Origin: an uncultured Acetatifactor sp.
GTDB taxonomy: Bacteria > Bacillota > Clostridia > Lachnospirales > Lachnospiraceae
Length of the DNA stretch: 17,324 bases
NCBI GenBank assembly: GCA_934394515.1
Contig: CAKRRU010000049.1
Coordinates: 1-17,324, forward strand
Direction: 5' to 3'
Under the pieces are notes generated by a model, which saw nothing but the letters and a program-made list of their open reading frames with translations, was not told the origin of the DNA and did not search any database. This document shows, piece by piece, positions 1 through 7,784 of the stretch. How positions within the stretch are numbered: the first letter of the stretch is position 1; every line of letters begins with the position of its first letter. The position numbers and the translations under genes were made by a program.

Positions 1-340
1 CTTCAATATCAACAGTGATGTTGGGATACATCTCGTTGAATGCATCAATGTAAGTCTGGTAAGGAACTGCTGCGCCATCCTCCAACAGGTCGGTACGGTT
101 GGTCAGGACCTTAATGGTGGTGGTAATGTCGGTGTAATCCTCACCCAGAGTAATGTCTGCGTAATTCAGGCTGGTAACCTCTGCAGGTGCTGCAGCCTCG
201 CTGGAAGCTTCTGCAGTTGCGGGAGTGGTGCTTGCTGCAGAACTCTCAGCGGCGCCGCCGTTGTCTGTGCTTCCACATGCTGCCATAGACAGTGCCATGA
301 CTGATGCTGTGGAAAGAGCTAAAAACTTTTTCATCTTCAT
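1..340 (-). CDS. ABC importer solute-binding lipoprotein, N-terminal part (gene runs off the window)
   Basis: The first 113 codons are visible; the rest lies beyond position 1. Translation gives a lipoprotein signal peptide: basic start MKMKKF, hydrophobic stretch to residue 20, then MAAC with the lipidated cysteine at residue 22. A Ser/Ala/Thr/Glu-rich spacer follows (about residues 23-55), which would tether the protein above the membrane. At about residues 66-113 comes a stretch like the first beta-strand and helix of family 1 solute-binding proteins (TTTIKVLTNRTD, then a helix ending FNEMYPNITVDIE). The start is fixed by AAGGAGG about 9 nt upstream. It lies opposite an AraC regulator and near a GH36 alpha-galactosidase, so a galactoside or raffinose-type oligosaccharide ligand is likely, but the ligand is inferred from context only. 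Permease genes would be expected further left. Confidence 0.88.
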   Translation of the reverse strand, partial: MKMKKFLALSTASVMALSMAACGSTDNGGAAESSAASTTPATAEASSEAAAPAEVTSLNYADITLGEDYTDITTTIKVLTNRTDLLEDGAAVPYQTYIDAFNEMYPNITVDIE

Positions 341-454
341 AAGAAATCCTCCTTGTTTTCCGAAGGAAAATCCGAGTCCTCTGACGAGGAGAGGATTTAT
401 CCTCCTTGTTTTGTTACATCTTATAGCGTTTACTGTTTTGTAACTTAATTTAAT

Positions 455-483
455 TATACATAATTATATTAATTAATCATCAA
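455..483 (-). promoter_or_regulatory. Candidate promoter of the lipoprotein gene
   Basis: On the minus strand, TTGATG (478-483) is followed after 17 bp by TGTATA (455-460), or after 19 bp by a perfect TATAAT (453-458). Either would give a leader of about 110 nt. The region is so AT-rich that chance matches are likely. Confidence 0.35.
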
Positions 484-647
484 CTAATCTTGTTTTTAAT
501 CTTCCATTCTTGCATTTTTCGTTATTATCTTCTATTTCCATAAGTTTAATGTCTTTATTTTGTACACATTATACAATTAAAGTAATTAATTTAAATTAAA
601 TTAGCTGTTTTAATTAACTAATTTTGTTTTCTTTACATCCTTTGTCA

Positions 648-676
648 TTGAAACAGCTTAAATAATGGTTTATAAT
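648..676 (+). promoter_or_regulatory. Sigma-A-type promoter of the araC-type gene
   Basis: TTGAAA (648-653), a 17-bp spacer, and a perfect TATAAT (671-676). Transcription would start near 683, giving a leader of about 70 nt. It is flanked by inverted-repeat arms at 593-606 and 684-697 that could be regulator sites. Confidence 0.75.
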
Positions 677-752
677 GTATTTAAGCTAAATTAATTTTTC
701 AAAAAAGAAAAGCAGCCGGAGTCTGCAGCTTACGGAAAGGCAAGGTTTTTAT

Positions 753-1700
753 ATGAACATTTCCACCACTTTTCTCAATGCCTTAAAGCGCACTTCTTCC
801 GATATAGAAGGGCAGCGTTCCCCGGAAATTCTTCTGGGACAGCTTTATAATGTCTCCCTGGAAGACAAAGGCTTCTTACTGCCGTTAGCCGGCGGAGAAT
901 TCCTCCTATCCAATCCCTTTTATTATGAATGGAATCCTTTTCCCTCCTATCTGCTGCTCTATACTTTAGAAGGCAGTGCCGCTCTCTCCACCCTGGGTAC
1001 CAAAGTGGTACTGGATCATGAACATCTGCTGTTTCTGGATTGCAGCCAAGGATTCAGCTTACGACTGTTGCAGGGAAAATGGCGCTTTCAGATGTTTTTC
1101 TTAAGTGGAAGAGAACTTTCTTCTTATTATAGCATATTTGAAGCTAATTTTACCTGTTGTTATCCGATTCCCATCGGTTCCTGTGTTTCACAGCGGATGC
1201 AGCAGTTGACCAAATTTCCATTTACTCCGGCTCCTGCAGAACAGATACAGCTTCACCGAGAACTGACCGACATGTTCGCAGAGCTGATGCTGTCCGCCCT
1301 GTCAGTCTCCCAGGATGCCAGACCCGTTCCAGCCTATCTTTTATCCATGAAAGCCGATTTTGACGAAAACTATGCGGAAAGTCATTCTCTGGAATATTTT
1401 GAACGGACCCTGGGAATCAGCCGCTACCGCCTGTGCCGGGAATTTTCCGCCGCTTTCCATATTTCTCCGCTGCAATATCTTCAGGAGAAAAAAATAGAAG
1501 CAGCCAAATCGCTGCTCCTATCTGCGGATGATCCCATTCATGAGGTGGGCTCTATGGTAGGTATCGACAATACCAATCATTTCATCCACCTGTTTAAAAA
1601 GCATACCGGCGTCACGCCTTTCGTCTACCGGCAGAACGCACCACAGTCTATACGTGAGACACACTGTCCTTCAGCACCATCCGGCCTTCCACCACGGTAA
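753..1700 (+). CDS. AraC-family transcriptional regulator
   Basis: A 315-residue protein with the usual two-part AraC layout. Residues about 25-135 look like the N-terminal cupin-type sugar-sensing fold. Residues about 193-294 form the double helix-turn-helix DNA-binding domain: the first HTH lies around LGISRYRLCREFSAAF, and the second around IHEVGSMVGIDNTNHFIHLF, followed by the family-typical KKHTGVTPFVYR. GGAAAGG at 734-740 is an acceptable ribosome binding site. The gene is divergent from the ABC lipoprotein gene and near an alpha-galactosidase, so it probably activates raffinose/melibiose-type uptake genes, as MsmR/RafR-like regulators do; this is inference. The last 17 codons lie beyond the normal end of the domain and are antisense to the 3' end of the convergent lacI-type gene. 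Confidence 0.93.
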   Translation: MNISTTFLNALKRTSSDIEGQRSPEILLGQLYNVSLEDKGFLLPLAGGEFLLSNPFYYEWNPFPSYLLLYTLEGSAALSTLGTKVVLDHEHLLFLDCSQGFSLRLLQGKWRFQMFFLSGRELSSYYSIFEANFTCCYPIPIGSCVSQRMQQLTKFPFTPAPAEQIQLHRELTDMFAELMLSALSVSQDARPVPAYLLSMKADFDENYAESHSLEYFERTLGISRYRLCREFSAAFHISPLQYLQEKKIEAAKSLLLSADDPIHEVGSMVGIDNTNHFIHLFKKHTGVTPFVYRQNAPQSIRETHCPSAPSGLPPR

Positions 1701-2667
1701 CTCCGGGCTTATAATTATCACTGGTGATCTTCTTGATCATATTATGAATGGCTCTTCTCGCCATCTCTCCCATATCTACTTCATAAGTCGTAATACGGAT
1801 GTCACTGAGTCCCGGATATAGGTAATTGTCAAAGCCTACCACAGAAATATCCTCCGGCACACGATATCCGTTTTCTCTCAGTTTCTTGATGAGGAAGCTG
1901 GCGGTCAGATCGCAGTTGCATACGAAGGCCGTAGGCATATCCTTGGGAATCTGCAGCATGTTCACGGTATCGATCTTGCCGGTCTCAATATGACGGTCAT
2001 CCAGCACCCATTCTCTCTTTTGTTCCAGCCCCAGTTCCAGCAATGCTTTCTGGTAACCGAAATAACGATCCGTGATACTCTCGGTGGCAAGCAGCGTTCC
2101 CACATAAGCAATCCTGCGGTGTCCCATCCGGTACAGATAATAGGTCAGTTCATAGGTGCCGTAATAACTGTTGGAAATAACAGAGTCACTGGCTTCCCTT
2201 CCGTTATAATAATCCAGATAGATCACAGGAATCCCTGCCTCTGTATTCAGATGCTGCAGATAATCGTCCAGCATCTTACCGATAACGATAATGCCGTCCA
2301 CCTTGCGCTCCTGCACCAGCTTCGGCATTCTGCTGCTCTCTTCCTCCACCGATCCAATGACTTCCAGCATGGTAAAACATTCCTTGGCTGTCGCTCTGGT
2401 GGCTACCGACTGATACATCTGCCAGTAGAAGGATTCATACTTATCCAGGAATCTCTCAGAGATCAGGATCCCGATATTGTAGCTTTTCTGGTTCTGGCTC
2501 TTTCTTGCTGCGGATGGCTGCTGGTAGCCCAGTTCCTCCGCAATACTGCGGATCTTCTCCCGGACTTCCTCGCTGACACCCTTTTGTCCGGACAATGCCT
2601 TGGACACAGTCACCGTGCTGACGCCGACTCTTTCTGCGATATCTGCCAATTTTACTGCTTTTGCCAT
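1648..2667 (-). CDS. LacI-family transcriptional regulator
   Basis: With the start at 2667 the protein has 339 residues, the normal LacI-family length. The N-terminal HTH is clear: KLADIAERVGVSTVTVSKAL at residues 6-25, then the hinge helix region and a periplasmic-binding-protein-like effector domain beginning around YNIGILIS. The core carries VDGIIVIG, GHRRIAYVG and ISVVGFDN, all typical. The start at 2667 is chosen because AAGGAG lies 9 nt upstream and because MAKAVKLADIA matches the usual LacI beginning; a start at 2730 is possible but has no good ribosome binding site. It lies 110 bp downstream of the GH36 gene on the same strand and has its own promoter candidate. It probably represses the alpha-galactosidase operon in response to a sugar; the effector is unknown. 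Confidence 0.95.
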   Translation of the reverse strand: MAKAVKLADIAERVGVSTVTVSKALSGQKGVSEEVREKIRSIAEELGYQQPSAARKSQNQKSYNIGILISERFLDKYESFYWQMYQSVATRATAKECFTMLEVIGSVEEESSRMPKLVQERKVDGIIVIGKMLDDYLQHLNTEAGIPVIYLDYYNGREASDSVISNSYYGTYELTYYLYRMGHRRIAYVGTLLATESITDRYFGYQKALLELGLEQKREWVLDDRHIETGKIDTVNMLQIPKDMPTAFVCNCDLTASFLIKKLRENGYRVPEDISVVGFDNYLYPGLSDIRITTYEVDMGEMARRAIHNMIKKITSDNYKPGVTVVEGRMVLKDSVSHV

Positions 2668-2728
2668 AATTTCGTACTCCTTATCGCTGTTTTTATACAT
2701 TTCCCGATAAATGTTCAATTTTTCTTTC

Positions 2729-2757
2729 ATACTAGATTTCTTAAAATCGTTTGTCAG
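2729..2757 (-). promoter_or_regulatory. Promoter candidate for the lacI-type gene
   Basis: Minus-strand CTGACA (752-757 of the 2000s, i.e. 2752-2757), 17-bp spacer, TAGTAT (2729-2734). It lies in the 110-bp gap behind the GH36 gene and would start transcription about 55 nt before the chosen start at 2667. It suggests the regulator can be made independently of the operon. Confidence 0.5.
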
Positions 2758-2777
2758 GGCATGTCACTGCCTTAATT

Positions 2778-4985
2778 TTACACCTCGGTCAGGTGGATCA
2801 GCCTGCTGCGATAGTCCCCCCACAAAGGTGCCACCAATAATCCCGCCTGCATCAGCACATCACCGCCAGAGACTTCCCCTGTCTCCTCGATACGGTACTG
2901 CTTCTCCGGTGCCAGTCCTTTCAGACGTACTCTTCTGCTGTGGAAGTTGGGCCGGGAAAGTACCTGTACATAGGTTACCAGTGCCTCTGTCCGATCCTTG
3001 GAGGCTACCATGTAACAGTCGTAGTTTCCATTTTCCAGGAAAGAGGCGATCCGGTAATAGTCCCCTCTGCGGATCAGATCGTTGTATTTGTGGTACATGG
3101 CGGTCTGTGCGGGAATCTGCTGTCTGTCCTCCTCCGGGATCTTCGTGATATCCAGTTCGTAGCCAAAGGTGCCTGCCAGCGCCACATGCCCTCTGGTCTC
3201 GAAAGGTGTCACTCTGCCCACCGTATGATTCGGGCAGTCCGACACATGGGCGCCCATGGTGGACAGCGGATACAATAACATTGTTCCTTCCTGGATCTTC
3301 AACCGCTCGATGGCATCCATATCATCGGAGCACCAGATCTGCGGACTGTAATACAACATACCTGGGTCGAATCTCGCTCCGCCACCGGAACAGTTCTCCA
3401 GAAGCAGATGAGGGAATTCCGCAAGCAGTCTCTCCTGCAGTTCATAGACTCCCAGCACATATCTGTGATACAGTTCACCCTGACGGTCTGCGGGCAGTTC
3501 CACGCTTCCCAGATCTGACAGCTGACGGTTCATATCCCATTTCACATATTCGATATTGGCGCTGTGCAGAACCGCCGCCACGCTTTCAAAGGCATGGTCT
3601 CTGACTTCCTTACGGGACAAATCCAGAACATACTGGTTCCGGCATAAGCTGCCTGCCCGTCCCGGAATGGCGATGGCCCAATCGGGATGCTCTCTGTACA
3701 GATCCGAATCCGGGGAGATCATCTCCGGTTCGAACCAGATACCGAACTTCAGGCCCAGTGCATTGACCTGATCTACCAGGGGCTTCAGGCCTCCCGGAAG
3801 CTTCTGTTCATTGACCTTCCAGTCACCCAGGCTGGTACTGTCATCGTTGCGGTGTCCGAACCAGCCGTCATCCATGACCAGCATCTCGATGCCAAGCTCT
3901 GATGCCTGCTCTGCGATCTTCAATAATTTTTCGGTGTTAAAATCAAAATAAGTAGCTTCCCAGTTGTTGATCAGGATCGGGCGTTTCTTATCCCTGTATT
4001 CTCCGCGGATCAGGTGATTGCGGTACATATCGTGGTAATGGCGGGTCATACCGTCCAGACCTTCTGCAGAATAAGTCATAACGACTTCCGGAGCCGCAAA
4101 GCTCTCTCCCTGCTCCAGCTTCCATACAAAATTCTCCGGATGGATTCCCATGACCATGCGGATGGAATCGAACTGGGAAAGCTCCGCCTGTGCCAGAAAG
4201 TTGCCGGAATAGACAAAATGCATACCGTAGACATCCCCGGCATCCTGTGTTGCGCCCGCGGAAAGCAGTGCGATAAACGGATGCTCCTGATGGGAGGATT
4301 CTCCCCGCACGGAACCGACGCTCTGTTTGCCATGCATCAGGCTTCTTCTCTCCATCTGGCGCTCTCTCCCCCAGGAGCCGTGTAAGGTAAGGACATCCCG
4401 TTTTTCATCCGTGCCGTCCAGATCCAGACAGGCGGACATGACCTTGGTCAGATAAACCGGCTGTGCTGCCGTATTTTTCAGAATCACGCTGCGGGTGATC
4501 ACATCTTCTTTTTCAAAAGTCGTATACAGCAGATCTGCGGCAAGACCGATGACCGGATCCGCCAGATGCAGGATCAGGGTGTCGCAGTCCTCATCCCCCT
4601 GGAAGGTGGAGGGCAGTCCGGGCAGCGTGGGCTTCTTTTTTACGATCTCGTGGGAGACATACTGTAGCTGCACTCCCACATGTCCCTGTGCCGTGCGTAC
4701 GGAAATAGCGCTTTCTCTGTAATCTCCCAGTCCGTTTCCCGGATATTCCATGGGGAAAGTATCCAGGAAGGAGACCCTCTCTCTGTTATTCTGAGAGGGA
4801 ACAAAAGGTGCTTCCCCGGTGCGCATCAGATATACCGGTGCCGGTGTGCCTTCGGTATACTGCAATTTCCCACCATAATATACATGTCCCACAAAATTCT
4901 CCCGATCCACGACCGCCAGCAGATAACTGCTGTGTTCCGTGTCCAGCCAGAAGGTTCTGTCCTGTTCTATATATCTGATTGCCAT
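2778..4985 (-). CDS. GH36 alpha-galactosidase
   Basis: A 735-residue protein, the length of bacterial GH36 group I alpha-galactosidases, which are cytoplasmic tetramers cleaving terminal alpha-1,6-galactose from melibiose, raffinose and stachyose. Visible landmarks are the N-terminal beta-sandwich (about 1-320), the barrel entrance motif MDDGWFG with D372-D373, the nucleophile motif VKWDMNR with D484, the substrate loop LLENCSGGGARFDPGMLYY (about 528-546), and the acid/base motif WCSDDMDAIERL with D554 as the probable proton donor by spacing from the nucleophile. There is no signal peptide, in line with hydrolysis after import. The start has AAGAGGT about 8 nt upstream. It lies 51 bp downstream of the Nudix gene on the same strand and is the likely metabolic core of this locus. 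Confidence 0.97.
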   Translation of the reverse strand: MAIRYIEQDRTFWLDTEHSSYLLAVVDRENFVGHVYYGGKLQYTEGTPAPVYLMRTGEAPFVPSQNNRERVSFLDTFPMEYPGNGLGDYRESAISVRTAQGHVGVQLQYVSHEIVKKKPTLPGLPSTFQGDEDCDTLILHLADPVIGLAADLLYTTFEKEDVITRSVILKNTAAQPVYLTKVMSACLDLDGTDEKRDVLTLHGSWGRERQMERRSLMHGKQSVGSVRGESSHQEHPFIALLSAGATQDAGDVYGMHFVYSGNFLAQAELSQFDSIRMVMGIHPENFVWKLEQGESFAAPEVVMTYSAEGLDGMTRHYHDMYRNHLIRGEYRDKKRPILINNWEATYFDFNTEKLLKIAEQASELGIEMLVMDDGWFGHRNDDSTSLGDWKVNEQKLPGGLKPLVDQVNALGLKFGIWFEPEMISPDSDLYREHPDWAIAIPGRAGSLCRNQYVLDLSRKEVRDHAFESVAAVLHSANIEYVKWDMNRQLSDLGSVELPADRQGELYHRYVLGVYELQERLLAEFPHLLLENCSGGGARFDPGMLYYSPQIWCSDDMDAIERLKIQEGTMLLYPLSTMGAHVSDCPNHTVGRVTPFETRGHVALAGTFGYELDITKIPEEDRQQIPAQTAMYHKYNDLIRRGDYYRIASFLENGNYDCYMVASKDRTEALVTYVQVLSRPNFHSRRVRLKGLAPEKQYRIEETGEVSGGDVLMQAGLLVAPLWGDYRSRLIHLTEV

Positions 4986-5036
4986 AATTTACCTCTTTTC
5001 TTAAAAAAATTTTCCTGTGCTTTCTCCCAGCGTCCG

Positions 5037-5660
5037 TCACAACTGCAAAAAGACAAAGGGATCTTCTGCCCCGGTCTTTAAAAACTGCATCAGCATCAGC
5101 CCGCAGCGCATGGACACCCGTTCTTCTCTGAGAATCCGGAGCGCTTCCTGTCGGTCCGCCAAAATCACCTGAATATCCTCGGTGTTCTCCATCTGCTGTC
5201 CCACATTTTCCGTAACCGTTCCGAAAATCAGGCTGCCGCTTTCATCCGTCAGTCCCTGTGCCAGAAAAAAGCCTCTGCGAAATGCCGGTTCCCCACCTTC
5301 GTAAACTTTCATTTTCCAGCCGGTCTCCTCGATCATTTCCCGACAGGCGGCTTCCGAAGCAGTCTCCCCCGGTTCGATCAGTCCCGCCGGAAGTTCATAC
5401 AGACAGTCATTCACAGGATACCGGTATTGCCGTACCAGCACCAGCCGTTCCCCGTCCGCGGTCACCGCATAGACCGCCATGCCTTCGGGACGCATGCTGT
5501 GGGTCTTGTGCTTGATGTTATTTTCATCGTTTCGAGAAGCAAAATAATAGTGAAACGGTGTACCGTCCCGTCCCAACGCATCAATGTGATACAGGTTTAA
5601 AAACGGATTGTCCGTCTGTTTTTCGATTCCCCGATAATGCTTTCTGTCATTTTCCACCAT
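5037..5660 (-). CDS. Nudix hydrolase, ADP-ribose pyrophosphatase-like
   Basis: A 207-residue protein with a complete Nudix box at residues 93-115 (GLIEPGETASEAACREMIEE then TGW), containing the metal-binding REMIEE and the invariant glycines. VLVRQYRYPVNDCLYELPAG just before it is typical of the ADP-ribose/ADP-sugar pyrophosphatase branch, as is the overall length. The exact substrate is not decided by sequence. The ATG (5658-5660) lies inside the end of the upstream membrane-protein gene, whose stop is at 5647-5649; the 14-nt overlap, with GAAGAGG upstream of the ATG, suggests translational coupling. It shares an operon with an alpha-galactosidase, so a link to nucleotide-sugar or ADP-ribose turnover is conceivable but unproven. 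Confidence 0.92.
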   Translation of the reverse strand: MVENDRKHYRGIEKQTDNPFLNLYHIDALGRDGTPFHYYFASRNDENNIKHKTHSMRPEGMAVYAVTADGERLVLVRQYRYPVNDCLYELPAGLIEPGETASEAACREMIEETGWKMKVYEGGEPAFRRGFFLAQGLTDESGSLIFGTVTENVGQQMENTEDIQVILADRQEALRILREERVSMRCGLMLMQFLKTGAEDPFVFLQL

Positions 5661-6324
5661 TTAATACCTCTTCCAGTAATGCTGCCGCCAGTTCCGGATT
5701 CTTCATGCCGTCCGCCAGCCCCACGGCTGCGGTTTCCTGATACCAGCCGGTCTTTTTCACCCATTCGTTGTTCTCAAGCCGTATTCCCGCCACGATTGTC
5801 TCTCCCGTCATGGTATCTCTCACCGTGATCTGCTGCTCCTCGTATTCTGCCAGCAGATCCTCCGGCAGATAATCCCGCAGATCCACCAGATAATCCGTTC
5901 CACCCATAAGCTTCAGAAATTCTTCATCTGAAAAAAACACATCCACCGACCGGGTCATGAACAATACCTGGATCGTGCTGAGATTGGTGGAATCCACATC
6001 GGAGTCCGAATTCGGATCGATCCAGATCGTATAGTTTAAATTTACCACATCCCGTTTGGAGGTCACTCCATGCTCCCGCAGGAAATCCATGAAATAATCG
6101 GAACTGGTGGCCTCAATGTGCTCCCCGTCCGTATTCACCGCCATCACTCCCATGACGAAGCTGGTCTTTGTGGCAAAATGCACGATCAGGAAGATAACGA
6201 TTATGATTCCCGCCACCACACCTACGGTGATCCACAGATAATAGTCTATAAAATACTGCCATTTTTCAGCAGGAGACAGTTCTTTCCATTGCTCTTTCTG
6301 CCGGATGCGATCTTCCTTTTCCAA
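5647..6324 (-). CDS. Single-pass membrane protein of unknown function (TTG start)
   Basis: A 225-residue protein I do not recognise. It begins with a charged amphipathic stretch (about 1-28, many Glu/Lys/Arg/Gln and Trp), then one strong membrane segment (about 29-50, LWITVGVVAGIIIVIFLIVH), then an outside domain of about 175 residues rich in acidic residues (for example NSDSDVDSTN). The predicted topology is N-in, C-out. The start codon is TTG at 6322-6324; AGAAGGGAG lies 8 nt upstream and no better ATG exists nearby. It is first in the operon behind the promoter at 6395-6423, and its end overlaps the Nudix gene. The soluble part has no motif I can name. The 3' end codes GAAGAGG, which serves as ribosome binding site for the next gene. 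Confidence 0.85.
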   Translation of the reverse strand: MEKEDRIRQKEQWKELSPAEKWQYFIDYYLWITVGVVAGIIIVIFLIVHFATKTSFVMGVMAVNTDGEHIEATSSDYFMDFLREHGVTSKRDVVNLNYTIWIDPNSDSDVDSTNLSTIQVLFMTRSVDVFFSDEEFLKLMGGTDYLVDLRDYLPEDLLAEYEEQQITVRDTMTGETIVAGIRLENNEWVKKTGWYQETAAVGLADGMKNPELAAALLEEVLNGGK

Positions 6325-6369
6325 GCTGCCGTCTCCCTTCTGTGCTCTGTTTTTTCAAACAGTATCCTG

Positions 6370-6382
6370 ATAATACTATTAT
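6370..6382. promoter_or_regulatory. Candidate operator just downstream of the operon start site
   Basis: ATAATACTATTAT is a perfect 13-bp inverted repeat around a central C (6376). It would lie at about +6 to +18 of the transcript from the promoter at 6395-6423, a standard repressor position. It lacks the central CG usual in LacI-family operators, so assignment to the local LacI protein is uncertain. Confidence 0.3.
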
Positions 6383-6394
6383 TTTTCTTTTTTC

Positions 6395-6423
6395 AGTATA
6401 GCAGACTAATTTAATCTTGTACA
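6395..6423 (-). promoter_or_regulatory. Promoter of the membrane protein-Nudix-alpha-galactosidase operon
   Basis: Minus strand: TGTACA (6418-6423), 17-bp spacer, TATACT (6395-6400), with TGC directly before the -10 (extended -10). Start of transcription near 6388, about 64 nt before the TTG start. Confidence 0.65.
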
Positions 6424-6464
6424 TCTCCTTTTTTAATATATTTTAGGTTTGATTTTGTTAAAAA

Positions 6465-6512
6465 TAAACAGAAAAAGCCCTGCCATGTACTTAATTCAGC
6501 ATGGCAGAGCTT
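6465..6512 (-). terminator. Intrinsic terminator of the PfkB-family kinase gene
   Basis: Minus-strand hairpin with arms at 6500-6512 and 6475-6487: AAGC, one mismatch, then CTGCCATG paired with CATGGCAG, around a 12-nt loop. It is followed by a TTTTT run (6472-6476) and further T-rich sequence. It lies 45 bp past the kinase stop codon and separates that gene from the alpha-galactosidase operon. Confidence 0.88.
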
Positions 6513-6556
6513 ACAGTTCTCTATTTCTATGATCTGATAAAGCGGAGGAAACCGTT

Positions 6557-7591
6557 TTAGCGGTCCATCTCGGCAATACGTCCGGTGGACTTATGCTCCT
6601 TGATAATTCCCTGGATCTCCTTTAAATCCGTGCACAACAGATCGCCGGGAATCGTATTCTTCAGTGCACTGATAGCATTACCGTATTCCAGTGCTCTCTG
6701 GTACTCGCCGGGATGTGCCAGCAGTCCGTACAGGACACCGGAAATATATGCGTCACCGCTTCCGATACGGTCTACGACTTCGATATCGGTGTAAGGTGCT
6801 TCCTCATAATAAGTATCATCCTTCGCACTGTAAATGATAGAGCCGAACGTATGACGCTTCGGGCTATGTACGATGCGCTGTGTGGATGCCACGATAGAGA
6901 TTGGATACTCTTCCGTGAAGCTCTTCATAATGCTCTTCGCATCGCCCTCTTTCAGGAACGTCAGACGTGCAGTATCTTCGGAACAAAAGAAGATATCCAC
7001 ATAAGGCAGAATGGATTCGATGCATTCCTTCGCCTCGGCACCGGTCCACAGGTTGCCGCGGAAGTTGACATCAAAGGAAATAATCGCGCCCTGTGCCTTA
7101 AATCGCTTGATCATCTCAATTGCTGTAGCACGAAGTTCCGGACTGAGAGCCAGAGTAATACCACTGGTATGGAAACATCTGGTATCACTGTAGATCTTAT
7201 CGTCATAATCATCCACGGTTAATTTATTGATAGAGGTATTTTTACGGTCATATACGATACGGGGTTTTCTGGGATATGCTCCGTTCTCATAATAGTACAC
7301 ACCCAGTCTGGCATCCTTGTCATCATCGTATACCAGGTAGTCATCACTGACGCCGCAGAGACGTACACGGTTCTTGATATATACGCCAAGGTCATTGGCC
7401 GGCAGCTTGGAGATGATACCGCAGCGAAGTCCCAGCATTGCCGCGCCGGTGATGGCATTCAGTTCTGCGCCTCCGGCCTGTTTACTGAAGCTGTCGCCTC
7501 TGGTGATACGTTCGTTGTCGGGCGGTGATAATCTCAGCATGATCTCTCCGAGGGAGAGCAGGTCAAATTCCTTTTTCTCAGTCAGTTTCAT
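6557..7591 (-). CDS. PfkB-family sugar kinase, 2-keto-3-deoxygluconate kinase-like
   Basis: With the start at 7591 the protein has 344 residues, normal for KDG kinases. It transfers phosphate from ATP to a sugar acid or sugar. Features: N-terminal LLSLGEIMLRLSPP, the substrate-side glycine motif QAGGAELNAITGAAMLGL, SFDVNFRGNLW (the DVNxR-x-LW pattern typical of KDG kinases), and the ATP/anion-hole motif DRIGSGDAY with the catalytic aspartate at residue 280, followed by KNTIPGD. The KDG assignment rests on the DVNFR..LW and TIPGD features and could be another ketose or keto-acid. The start at 7591 (MKLTEKK) is preferred over 7606 because GGGAG is 8 nt upstream. It has its own promoter and a clear terminator, so it is a single-gene unit. 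Confidence 0.9.
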   Translation of the reverse strand: MKLTEKKEFDLLSLGEIMLRLSPPDNERITRGDSFSKQAGGAELNAITGAAMLGLRCGIISKLPANDLGVYIKNRVRLCGVSDDYLVYDDDKDARLGVYYYENGAYPRKPRIVYDRKNTSINKLTVDDYDDKIYSDTRCFHTSGITLALSPELRATAIEMIKRFKAQGAIISFDVNFRGNLWTGAEAKECIESILPYVDIFFCSEDTARLTFLKEGDAKSIMKSFTEEYPISIVASTQRIVHSPKRHTFGSIIYSAKDDTYYEEAPYTDIEVVDRIGSGDAYISGVLYGLLAHPGEYQRALEYGNAISALKNTIPGDLLCTDLKEIQGIIKEHKSTGRIAEMDR

Positions 7592-7714
7592 AATATAAAC
7601 TCCCATCTGTATCTATTGATAATAGTTTCAGCGTTGCAGAACAGATCCTGCCGTTGTTCCGCCGGATATCTCTGCGGCATTTACACAGGCCATCCACACT
7701 GCTGCTGTTATTTA

Positions 7715-7743
7715 ACTATAGCACACTTGGTGCGTACCGGTAA
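7715..7743 (-). promoter_or_regulatory. Promoter of the PfkB-family kinase gene
   Basis: Minus strand TTACCG (7738-7743), 17-bp spacer, TATAGT (7715-7720), with TGC directly upstream of the -10 (extended -10). The spacer contains the near-palindrome GGTGCGTACC (7729-7738). The leader would be about 115 nt; the 288-bp gap to the next gene holds no other feature I can support besides the divergent promoter. Confidence 0.5.
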
Positions 7744-7784
7744 AGGCACTGGACATTAATTAAAAATTTAACATAGGTCATTGC

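Larger units (their letters stand above)
341..752. other. AT-rich divergent regulatory region between the lipoprotein gene and the araC-type gene
   Basis: This 412-bp stretch holds no gene. It is extremely AT-rich from about 430 to 700. It contains a strong rightward promoter at 648-676, a weaker leftward candidate at 455-483, a perfect 14-bp AT palindrome at 586-599, and a near-perfect inverted repeat with arms at 593-606 and 684-697. The lipoprotein-gene leader (341 to about 450) carries two copies of a 14-bp block with a Shine-Dalgarno core (346-359 and 399-412) and small hairpins between them. Confidence 0.7.

Noticed and set aside
421..434. Sequence resembling a CcpA catabolite-response site upstream of the lipoprotein gene
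   Set aside because: Three mismatches to the consensus, including conserved end positions; too weak to list as a site.
586..599. Perfect 14-bp palindrome TTAATTTAAATTAA
   Set aside because: It is made only of A and T in a very AT-rich region, so such palindromes are expected by chance; mentioned only in the region entry.
1990..2775. 261-codon open frame on the plus strand across the lacI-type gene
   Set aside because: Antisense to a clear LacI-family gene with a good start; product is low-complexity His/Ile/Leu-rich text without motifs.
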